A stretch of 64,000 nt of DNA, taken from assembly GCA_029777225.1 (NCBI GenBank), contig JAKOSR010000090.1:1-64000 (forward strand), in the 5' to 3' direction. Positions within the stretch are counted from its first letter, which is position 1. Each line of letters starts with the position of its first letter. Positions 36,047 through 43,255 of the stretch are shown one piece after another. The DNA is from Chloroflexota bacterium. Its GTDB lineage: Bacteria > Chloroflexota > Anaerolineae > Anaerolineales > Anaerolineaceae. The notes under the pieces were generated by a model that saw nothing but the letters and a program-made list of their open reading frames with translations, was not told the DNA's origin and searched no databases. Made by a program: the position numbers and the translations under genes.

Positions 36047-37393
36047 ATGAAGAAGATATCCAGATTTATTATCGTGTTGCTGGTGGCGGGCATGCTTTTG
36101 AGCGCCTGCAAAGTGCAGACAGCCACGCCTCCCACTGAAGAGCCCACCGCGACAACAGAAGTGACAGAAGCGCCGGCGGAAACCACACCAGCAGGCGAAA
36201 CCGCCGCGACGGTGGACCCCAATGCCACCCCGACCGCGACCCCCGATACCCGCCTTTTTGATGACGCGGGCAAGATGATTTGCACCCCCTCTGAGCCCTT
36301 CTTCCCTGAGCTGACGGCTGAACAAAAAGACCAGCTGGCCATGTTCCCGGAAATTTCTGACGCGGATTGGCAAACCGGACCCAAGGATGCCATGCTGACG
36401 ATTTTGGAATACAGCGATTTCCAGTGCCCGGCCTGCTCCGCTTTTTACGCCGAGCTGGAGAAATTCATGGCGAAATATCCGGACGACGTCCGGCTTGTTT
36501 ACCGCCACTTCCCGCTGACGAGCTTGCACCCAAACGCCGTCCAGGCCGCCCAGGCTTCTGAGGCTGCGGGGTTGCAGGGTAAATTCTGGGATATGTACCA
36601 CTCCCTGTTCTCCAAGCAGAGTGAATGGTCCTCCTTGACCTCGGAAGCGTTCACGGACTGGCTGGTGGCGGATGCCAAAGCGCTCGGCCTTGATGAGATT
36701 CAATTCAAGACTGACCTGCTGAGCGACGCGATTGTTGAAAAAATCCAGACAGAACTCTCCTACGCGACCTCCATCGGTCTGAATGCCACGCCGACCATCC
36801 TGTTGAATGGCCGCCCCTGGCAATACGACTGGTCTTCCGCGACCCTCAGCCTGGTGGTTGAGGTGCTCAAGGCTGAAAAGAACTTGAAGATGGAATGCCC
36901 CCCGTTCGTAATTGACCAAAACAAGACCTACACGGCCACCATTACCACCGAAAAGGGCGACCTGGTTATCGAACTGTATCCCAAGGAAGCGCCCCTGGCG
37001 GTGAACTCATTTGTTTACTTGGCGCGCGAAGGATTCTATGATGGAATTACCTTCCACCGCGTGATGCATGACTTTGTTGCCCAGACTGGCGACCCCAGTG
37101 GAACAGGCATTTCCGGCTCGGGCTACGAATACCGCGAGGAAACTTCGGACGCGCTCACCTTTGATCAACCCTACATGGTGGGCGTGGCCCGGGCGAACAC
37201 GGCTGGTACGAGCGGTAGCCAGTTCTTCATCACCTATGTGCCTTACAGCTCATTGAATGGTCAGTACACCATCTTCGGGAAACTGATTGCGGGCCAGGAT
37301 GTGCTGGCGAACATCACGGAACGTGATACCTCCACGAACCCCGAAGCGGCCCCTGGGGATAAAATCCTCAGCATCACCATCAAGGAGAATTAA
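36047..37393 (+). CDS. Lipoprotein fusing a DsbA-like thioredoxin domain with a cyclophilin
   Basis: 448 residues. Lipobox LSAC with Cys21; Thr/Pro-rich spacer to about 68; DsbA/thioredoxin-fold domain about 110-295 with redox motif C127-P-A-C130 and cis-Pro in NATPTILLNG; cyclophilin-type peptidyl-prolyl isomerase about 305-448 with FHRVMHDFVAQTGDPSGTG and SGSQFFIT. It would form disulfides and isomerise prolines on exported proteins at the outer membrane face. Both catalytic parts look intact. The fusion is unusual: these domains normally are separate proteins. The gene ends overlapping the next start (TAATG). Confidence 0.92.
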   Translation: MKKISRFIIVLLVAGMLLSACKVQTATPPTEEPTATTEVTEAPAETTPAGETAATVDPNATPTATPDTRLFDDAGKMICTPSEPFFPELTAEQKDQLAMFPEISDADWQTGPKDAMLTILEYSDFQCPACSAFYAELEKFMAKYPDDVRLVYRHFPLTSLHPNAVQAAQASEAAGLQGKFWDMYHSLFSKQSEWSSLTSEAFTDWLVADAKALGLDEIQFKTDLLSDAIVEKIQTELSYATSIGLNATPTILLNGRPWQYDWSSATLSLVVEVLKAEKNLKMECPPFVIDQNKTYTATITTEKGDLVIELYPKEAPLAVNSFVYLAREGFYDGITFHRVMHDFVAQTGDPSGTGISGSGYEYREETSDALTFDQPYMVGVARANTAGTSGSQFFITYVPYSSLNGQYTIFGKLIAGQDVLANITERDTSTNPEAAPGDKILSITIKEN

Positions 37394-38628
37394 TGACTGA
37401 TATTCCTGGTCAATCCCCATTAACCAGGTCAAAGACGGATTGGACCAGCTGGTTACAGCTGGTCTTTTCCGTTATCGTTTTTATCGCCCTGGTCGGAATG
37501 GGCTTGCTCGTGCTGGTCAGCCCGGTGCTTTCCAGCCTGCCCGGGCAAACAGGCGGGCTTTCTATGGATTCCATGGTGCTCATCATGGGCTTCAGTATGC
37601 TTGCGCTGGCACTTTTCCCGTTGCTGTCAACGATTACTTCCGCTCTGCAATTGGCCGGGAAGAAACAGCCAGCCTGGCTGACCGGACCGAAAAACTGGTT
37701 GAAGGGGCTGCCCATTCTTGTGGCGCTGCTCATGCTGCTGGCTTGGTTCCTGATTGGGCGGGGGGCCAACCCGGTTTGGTTGCTTTCCTTGTTGACCATG
37801 TTGTGCATCCTATTGCCGATTACCTGGCTCGCCAGGGTCGGGTCGGGGAAGGAGTGGGGTAACTTCCCAAAGCGGGATGCCGGGCTTTTGACCTTTTCAA
37901 TTGGTTTTTCCACGCCGCTCATCCTGTTGGTTGAGCTCATCCTGGTTTTCATACTCCTCGTGGTTTTTGGCTTTGTCGTCGCGGCAATTCCTGGTCTGCA
38001 ACAGGTGTTAGAGCAGGTTCTGACCAACTGGGCGCAATACGCACAGGACCCGGAGCAGCTGCTGGAAGCGCTGCGGCCATTGCTGACCAACGGGTGGGTG
38101 ATTGGGCTGCTGTTCTTCCTGCTCTCAGGGCTCGCGCCATTGGTGGAAGAACTGCTCAAAACCCTGGGCGTGTGGTTTTTGAAGAACCAGGCGATCACGC
38201 CCGCGCAGGGGTTTGTGGCCGGGGTCATGTCCGGCGCTGGTTTTGCGCTGGTGGAGGGCCTGTTTAACGCCACGCAAGCGTTGAGCGGCAGTTCTGGCGC
38301 GGATTGGTTGTTCCTCATCCTGGGCCGCTTTGGCGGCAGCTTGTTGCACATCTTTAACGGCGGGCTGATGGGCTGGGCGTTGGCCAAAACCTGGCAGGAC
38401 CGCAAGGTTTGGCGCGTCGTGGGCATTTTCGCGCTCGTGTTCGTGTTGCATGGGGTGTGGAATGCCTTCGCGCTCGCGGCGGGTGTGTTCCCATTCCTGC
38501 AGGGGGGCCTGGAAAGCACGTCGTGGTATTACTTACCGCTGGGTGTTATCTTCGTGGTGGTGCTGGCGGCGTTTTTGGCTGTTTCAAGACGGCTCACTGG
38601 CGGGAGCAAGGTGAGAGAACTGCTTTGA
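37393..38628 (+). CDS. PrsW-family intramembrane protease
   Basis: 411 residues with eight or more membrane helices. PrsW motifs: PLVEELLKTLG with the Glu pair, GAGFALVEGLFN, LLHIFNGGLMG and FVLHGVWNAFAL. Known members are glutamic-type intramembrane proteases that cut anti-sigma factors or other membrane proteins. It could act on the anti-sigma factor at 25504-26331, but no evidence in the sequence shows it. Start overlaps the previous stop by one base. Confidence 0.85.
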   Translation: MTDIPGQSPLTRSKTDWTSWLQLVFSVIVFIALVGMGLLVLVSPVLSSLPGQTGGLSMDSMVLIMGFSMLALALFPLLSTITSALQLAGKKQPAWLTGPKNWLKGLPILVALLMLLAWFLIGRGANPVWLLSLLTMLCILLPITWLARVGSGKEWGNFPKRDAGLLTFSIGFSTPLILLVELILVFILLVVFGFVVAAIPGLQQVLEQVLTNWAQYAQDPEQLLEALRPLLTNGWVIGLLFFLLSGLAPLVEELLKTLGVWFLKNQAITPAQGFVAGVMSGAGFALVEGLFNATQALSGSSGADWLFLILGRFGGSLLHIFNGGLMGWALAKTWQDRKVWRVVGIFALVFVLHGVWNAFALAAGVFPFLQGGLESTSWYYLPLGVIFVVVLAAFLAVSRRLTGGSKVRELL

Positions 38629-38683
38629 GCCTGTCTTCGCGCGCGATGGACGCGCGGTAAAAAGGAATTTTGGGTTTTGAGTA

Positions 38684-39388
38684 ATGGAAATGAAAAGAAT
38701 GAATCGTGAAACCATCATGGGCTGGATCAGGTCACTGGCCAAACGGCTTGTCGTTTTGGATGTTGAAGGGGCTGAGAACATCCCCGCGACTGGGGCGCTC
38801 CTGCTGACAACAAGCCATATCAGCCGCCTGGACACCCCGTTCCTGATGCTCTCTACGGAACGAAAAGACGTGATTGGCGTTGTGGCCCAGGAATACAAGC
38901 GTGCTCCATTTTTTGGCTGGGTGCTCAACGCGCTTCGGGTAATCTGGATTTCGCGAGGGGAAAACGACATGGATGCCCTGCGTGAAGTCATGTCGTTCCT
39001 GTCCAAAGGCTGGGTGGTTGGGATTGCCCCAGAAGGTCGGCGTTCAAGGTCTGGCCAGCTGGAAGAAGGCAAACCCGGCGCGGCGCTCATCGCGGAGCGG
39101 GCAGATGTGCCCATCATCGCCGCGACAGTGTCCGGCTCGGATACGATGACGCGCTCGCTGCTCCGTTTTCGCAAGATGCGTGTTCGGGTGGCCTTCGGCA
39201 AGCCTTACAAGTTGGCCATCGAGGACCTTGAGCACCACAAAGAGAGGCTGCAGTCCGCAACGGACGAAATCATGTGCCAGATTGCCGCGCTGATGCCCGC
39301 GGAACTGCGGGGTTATTACGCGGAATACCCCCGGGTGGGTGAGATCCTGGCCGGCCAGAACCCCCCAAGCTTAGGAGGAGAACAATGA
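38684..39388 (+). CDS. 1-acyl-sn-glycerol-3-phosphate acyltransferase (PlsC)
   Basis: 234 residues. HX4D motif SHISRLDTP, ISRGENDMDA, APEGRRSRSGQL and VPIIAATVSG mark the PlsC family with all catalytic residues present. It makes phosphatidate for membrane lipids, upstream of CdsA. It overlaps the rhomboid gene by four bases (ATGA). Confidence 0.92.
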   Translation: MEMKRMNRETIMGWIRSLAKRLVVLDVEGAENIPATGALLLTTSHISRLDTPFLMLSTERKDVIGVVAQEYKRAPFFGWVLNALRVIWISRGENDMDALREVMSFLSKGWVVGIAPEGRRSRSGQLEEGKPGAALIAERADVPIIAATVSGSDTMTRSLLRFRKMRVRVAFGKPYKLAIEDLEHHKERLQSATDEIMCQIAALMPAELRGYYAEYPRVGEILAGQNPPSLGGEQ

Positions 39389-40065
39389 TCCCAATCCGTG
39401 ATGAAACCAAAACCCGCACGACCCCCATTGTGAATTATTTGCTCATTCTGGCCAACGTCGCGGTCTTCCTTTACATGCTTCTGCTTGGCCCAAAGGCGGA
39501 CTCCCTGGTGTACCAATATGCCATGACGCCCGCCAACGTGACCTCAGGCCTGGATTTTGGCGACATCCGCTCGACACTCATCAGCATGTTCATGCACGCC
39601 GGATGGATGCACCTTATTGGGAACATGCTTTACCTGTGGATTTTTGGCGACAATGTGGAAGATCACCTTGGGCACGTGGGCTACCTGCTTTTCTACCTGG
39701 CGGGTGGCTTCGTGGCAGCCGGTGCGCACGTGTTGGTGAATCCCAGCTCACAAATCCCGACCGTGGGCGCGAGCGGGGCCATCGCGGCGGTGCTGGGAGC
39801 CTACCTGATTTTCTATCCGCGTGCACGGGTTTACACCTTCGTCCCGCTGGGCTATTTTATGCGCCTCACCCTGCTGCCAGCATCCATCGTCTTGGTGATG
39901 TGGTTCGTGCTGCAGCTTTTCAATGGCGTGTTGAGCATTGGCGCGGCAGATGTGGGTGGAACTGCCTTCTGGGCGCACATCGGCGGATTTGTTTTCGGGG
40001 TGGTTGTTGGGTTCCTGTTCAAGAACCGGTCCGCGACCAAGCCCGCACCGCCCGTTTGGAGCTAA
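39385..40065 (+). CDS. Rhomboid-family intramembrane serine protease
   Basis: 226 residues with six membrane helices. HAGWMHLIGNMLYLWIFG, the catalytic serine in TVGASGAIAAVLG and the His in FWAHIGGFVFG are all present. It cleaves membrane protein substrates. Coupled to plsC by a four-base overlap; AGGAGG lies just upstream of the ATG. Confidence 0.94.
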   Translation: MIPIRDETKTRTTPIVNYLLILANVAVFLYMLLLGPKADSLVYQYAMTPANVTSGLDFGDIRSTLISMFMHAGWMHLIGNMLYLWIFGDNVEDHLGHVGYLLFYLAGGFVAAGAHVLVNPSSQIPTVGASGAIAAVLGAYLIFYPRARVYTFVPLGYFMRLTLLPASIVLVMWFVLQLFNGVLSIGAADVGGTAFWAHIGGFVFGVVVGFLFKNRSATKPAPPVWS

Positions 40066-40080
40066 ACCGATAGATTCTTA

Positions 40081-40117
40081 AAAAAACAGGCCGCGCCAAT
40101 CGCGCGGCCTGTTTTTT
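40081..40117. terminator. Bidirectional terminator
   Basis: A stem of AAAAAACAGGCCGCG with CGCGGCCTGTTTTTT between the convergent rhomboid and galE genes. It has T-runs on both strands. Confidence 0.95.
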
Positions 40118-40129
40118 GAGGGCTTGGGT

Positions 40130-41140
40130 TTAATAGTGGATCACCCGGTCCCGAACCTGGCCCCAGCGGAGGGCATCGGCGATGCCTTGCTCGATGGAAA
40201 GTTCCGCTTTCCAACCAAGCAGGCGGGCGGCCTTGTCCGCGTTGGCAAAGGCGCCAGCCACGTCCCCCGGACGGGCTGGGCGAATCGAGACGGGGATTTT
40301 TTGGCCGTAGACCTTCTCGAAGGCGGCAATGAATTCCTTGACGGTGACTCCTTTGCCGGTCCCCAGGTTGATTACCGAATAGGGAGTGCCGACGGAGGCT
40401 TCCGCCTCGATGACCGAGTCGAACCGTTCCACCGCGTTCAGGTGGGCGCGGGCCAGGTCCCAAACATGGAGGTAATCACGGATGCCGGAACCATCCCGAG
40501 TGGGCCAGTCGACGCCCGTCAGGTAAAAGACGGGTTCACGCCCCAGGGCCACCTCGACCAACTTGCCGATCAGGTGGGTTGGGAACTGGATGTGCAAGCC
40601 AGTGCGCATTTTGGGGTCAGCCCCGATGGGGTTAAAATAACGCAGGGCAATGCCTTTCAGGTTGTACGCGCTGCAAAAATCGCTCAGAATCATTTCCATC
40701 ATGTACTTGGTACGCGAGTAGGGGCTGTTTGGCCGCAAGGGGGATTCCTCGGTAACCATAAAACCAGGGACCACATCATAAAGCGCCGCGGAGGAACTGA
40801 AGACCACACGGTTGTAGCCAAGCTCCGAGAGCAAACGGAAAAATTCCATGGACTTGACCACGTTTTCCTTGTAATACTCGTAGGGCCGGGTGACCGATTC
40901 CGGCACCACAATCAGGGCGGCACAGTGGATGGTGGCGAAAATATCGGGATGGTCGCTAAAAACACGACGGACCATCGCCCGGTCCGCGATATCCGCCTCG
41001 TAGAAAATCCTATCCCGCACGAATTCGCGCCGACCGGTAACCAGGGAATCGAGGAGGATGGGCGTGTGGCCGTTATCCTCCAGGACCGAAGCGATGGTAC
41101 TGCCAATATAACCCGCGCCGCCAGTGATAAGAATTTTCAT
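40130..41140 (-). CDS. galE: UDP-glucose 4-epimerase
   Basis: 336 residues. NAD site TGGAGYIGSTIASVL, catalytic Ser-Tyr-Lys in FSSSAALYDV and YSRTKYMMEMIL, RYFNPIGADP and DGSGIRDYLHVWDLARAH. It interconverts UDP-glucose and UDP-galactose; products could feed the glycan operon. The next minus-strand gene upstream, an MFS transporter, ends 12 bases before, so they are co-transcribed. Confidence 0.95.
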   Translation of the reverse strand: MKILITGGAGYIGSTIASVLEDNGHTPILLDSLVTGRREFVRDRIFYEADIADRAMVRRVFSDHPDIFATIHCAALIVVPESVTRPYEYYKENVVKSMEFFRLLSELGYNRVVFSSSAALYDVVPGFMVTEESPLRPNSPYSRTKYMMEMILSDFCSAYNLKGIALRYFNPIGADPKMRTGLHIQFPTHLIGKLVEVALGREPVFYLTGVDWPTRDGSGIRDYLHVWDLARAHLNAVERFDSVIEAEASVGTPYSVINLGTGKGVTVKEFIAAFEKVYGQKIPVSIRPARPGDVAGAFANADKAARLLGWKAELSIEQGIADALRWGQVRDRVIHY

Positions 41141-41152
41141 GGGACCTGCTTT

Positions 41153-42478
41153 CTATGAATAAATCATTGGTTCCTGGGCTGTCACCTTGCGCACGCTGAG
41201 CAGGATGAAGAAACCCACAATCAAAAAGAGAATGATGGCACCAACCGCCCAGAACAGCCCCGCCTGTTCCGCTGCCAGTTCGGCCATGCCGTGGTTGATG
41301 TAGAAGTTGTGCATGCGATAGGAAACCGTGCTAAATACCAGCGGACCGACAAAGGTGGATGTTCGGCCGGCGACGGAAAGGAAGCCGTAAAACTCAGTGG
41401 TTTTTCCGGCTGGAGCCAGCTGGGAGACCATCGTGCGGCTGACAGCCTGGGCCCCGGAGAGCGCGAAGCCGGCGAAGGCACCGATGACGAAGAACATAGT
41501 CATGGACTTGATAAAGAAAATCCCAACCAGGGAAATCATCAGGACAACAAGGGAAATGGTGATAGCTTGCTTGCTGCTTTGTTTGTCTGAAATCTTGCCA
41601 AACAACAGCGCGCCAAGCGCGCCGGTGATTTGGATGACAATCACAAACAGGATGAGCTGCACCTGTTCCATGCCAAAGAGAGTGGCGCCGATGATGGCCG
41701 CGAAATCCATCAGCATCATGATGCCGTCGTTGTAAATCAGAAAGGCGGCCATGTACTTGATGAATTCCTTGTAATTACGTACGTCCCGGAAAGTGGTACC
41801 CAACTTTTTTAGGGCGACGCTGAAAACGGACTCACCGGCTGGAATGATTTCCGGTTCGGTCAGCTCGCGCACTTTCAAATAGATGGGCAAGGAGGAAAGC
41901 AGGTAAAAGAAGGCCGCAATCAGGAAGGCGAACGGGATGAAAGCGTTGCCGATAAGTTGGATGGGAACAAGGACGAAAAGCAGTGAAATAACCCCGCCAA
42001 CCATGCCGACCGCCCAGCCCTTGCCTGAGATGTAGCCGATAGTTTGGGGTGTGGAGATATCCACCAGCAGGGCATCGTAAAACACCTGCGCGCCCCGATA
42101 GCCAATTTCAGCAAGAATGAAAAAGACCATGCCGGTTATCACATCGCCAGCCCGTACAAAGAAGAGCATGGCGGTAAAAATGACCGAGAGGGTGGTGAAG
42201 ATGAATAGCAGGCGTTTTTTGGAGCGGGAAAAATCCGCAATGGAACCGAGAATTGGCGAGATGAGCGCGACCAAAACCGCGGCGATGCCGACTGACCAGC
42301 CCCACAGACGGGTGCCTTCAGCCCCACCGACGACGGCGTTTTTGAAGTAGGCTGAATAAACGGCCAACAGGACAATGGCAGCGTAAGAGGAGTTGCCAAA
42401 ATCGTACATGTACCAGGCGCGCCTGGCCTGGCGGGCGGACTTAGTTTGGTCCAGTAATGCTTTGGGGGATGTTTCCAT
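41153..42478 (-). CDS. MFS transporter of the UMF1/Atg22-like type
   Basis: 441 residues, about 12 membrane helices. The start has the family pattern RRAWYMYDFGNSSYAAIVL and loop SPILGSIADFSRSKKRLL; the second half has SGAQAVSRTMVSQLAP. Yeast relatives (Atg22) export amino acids from the vacuole; bacterial substrates are unknown. First gene of a short operon with galE. Confidence 0.88.
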   Translation of the reverse strand: METSPKALLDQTKSARQARRAWYMYDFGNSSYAAIVLLAVYSAYFKNAVVGGAEGTRLWGWSVGIAAVLVALISPILGSIADFSRSKKRLLFIFTTLSVIFTAMLFFVRAGDVITGMVFFILAEIGYRGAQVFYDALLVDISTPQTIGYISGKGWAVGMVGGVISLLFVLVPIQLIGNAFIPFAFLIAAFFYLLSSLPIYLKVRELTEPEIIPAGESVFSVALKKLGTTFRDVRNYKEFIKYMAAFLIYNDGIMMLMDFAAIIGATLFGMEQVQLILFVIVIQITGALGALLFGKISDKQSSKQAITISLVVLMISLVGIFFIKSMTMFFVIGAFAGFALSGAQAVSRTMVSQLAPAGKTTEFYGFLSVAGRTSTFVGPLVFSTVSYRMHNFYINHGMAELAAEQAGLFWAVGAIILFLIVGFFILLSVRKVTAQEPMIYS

Positions 42479-42691
42479 GAAATGATTCCTATTCCTTATT
42501 GATTTCCGGCCGATTGATAAATGGGATAAGTCACCTGGGATGATGGTTTCAAAGGACCGGTTGGACTAACAATTTTTTCCGCATTATTGTATCAGACCCT
42601 TATCGTTCGCGTGTGAAATGCGCGGGGTGAGACCCGCTGGCAAGCTTGGGCAAAACGGTCGGAAGAGGTCGCGGTGGTTTAGAATTGGGGC

Positions 42692-43183
42692 ATGACCCAA
42701 CAGTCCATCACAAACCCCCGGCGATTGCCGGTCGCGGAAGGCGATTACGCACCTGATTTCACGCTGGCTGATATCAACCAGCGCGTCTTTACGCTTTCAG
42801 AGCTCTATCCACTTGGCAAGGTGTTGCTGGTGTTTAATATCGGGGTCACCTGAGGGCACTGCGTCCGACACATGGCGCAGTTGTGCCGTGACCAAGCCCG
42901 TTTTGACGCAGTGGGGACCAGCGTGCTTGTGCTCGTGCCCAATGGGCCCAACCTTCTGGGCAGGACGCTGCCGGAAATCCAGCCCACTTACCCGGTTTTG
43001 ATGGACAAGGGCTCAAAGGTGGCGGCGGTTTATTCGGGAATAACGCAATACTGGTTGAACGGCACGCCCATGGCCTTTATCGTGGACAAACAGGGCGTGG
43101 TGCGGTTCGCGCGGGTTCTGGAATCTCAATCCGACGAACTGGATAACGAGGAAATTCTCACTTACCTGGCCGGGCTGGATTAA
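42692..43183 (+). CDS. Selenocysteine-containing thioredoxin-fold (AhpC/TSA-like) protein
   Basis: 163 residues if the in-frame TGA at 42851-42853 is read as selenocysteine. The frame from ATG 42692 runs through the TGA without any other stop to TAA 43183. Before it is a peroxiredoxin-like start (GDYAPDFTLADINQRVFTLSEL, KVLLVFNIG); TGA sits at the strand-helix junction, codon 54, giving V-T-U-G-H-C57, a UxxC in place of the CxxC. After it the thioredoxin fold goes on, with cis-Pro in NGTPMAFIVDKQGVVRFAR. Directly after the TGA is a hairpin with a bulged U and a G at the loop start, like bacterial SECIS elements. The alternative is a Cys codon changed by mutation or sequencing error. Role: thiol redox or peroxide reduction. 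sel genes are not in the window. Confidence 0.82.
42855..42887 (+). promoter_or_regulatory. SECIS-like hairpin after the in-frame UGA
   Basis: ACTGCG (42858-42863) pairs perfectly with CGCAGT (42876-42881); U42864 is bulged; CC pairs with GG; the loop is GACACAU, starting with G 14 bases after the UGA. GGC/GCC pairs extend the base with a TGT bulge. Bulged U and loop G on the 5' side mirror the E. coli fdhF element recognised by SelB. Confidence 0.65.
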
Positions 43184-43206
43184 GCACGCACCCCATGGAT
43201 AATAAG

Positions 43207-43235
43207 AAACACCCCCGCGTGAAGCGGGGGTGTTT
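43207..43235. terminator. Bidirectional terminator
   Basis: A 12-bp perfect stem AAACACCCCCGC with GCGGGGGTGTTT and GTGAA loop between the convergent selenoprotein candidate and the P-type ATPase. Confidence 0.88.
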
Positions 43236-43255
43236 GGGTATCAGAGCTCTGTAAC

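Noticed and set aside
42872..43183. A separate 103-residue gene starting at ATG 42872
   Set aside because: It is the same frame as the selenoprotein candidate after the TGA; it lacks the first strand and redox residue of the fold and has no ribosome binding site of its own.
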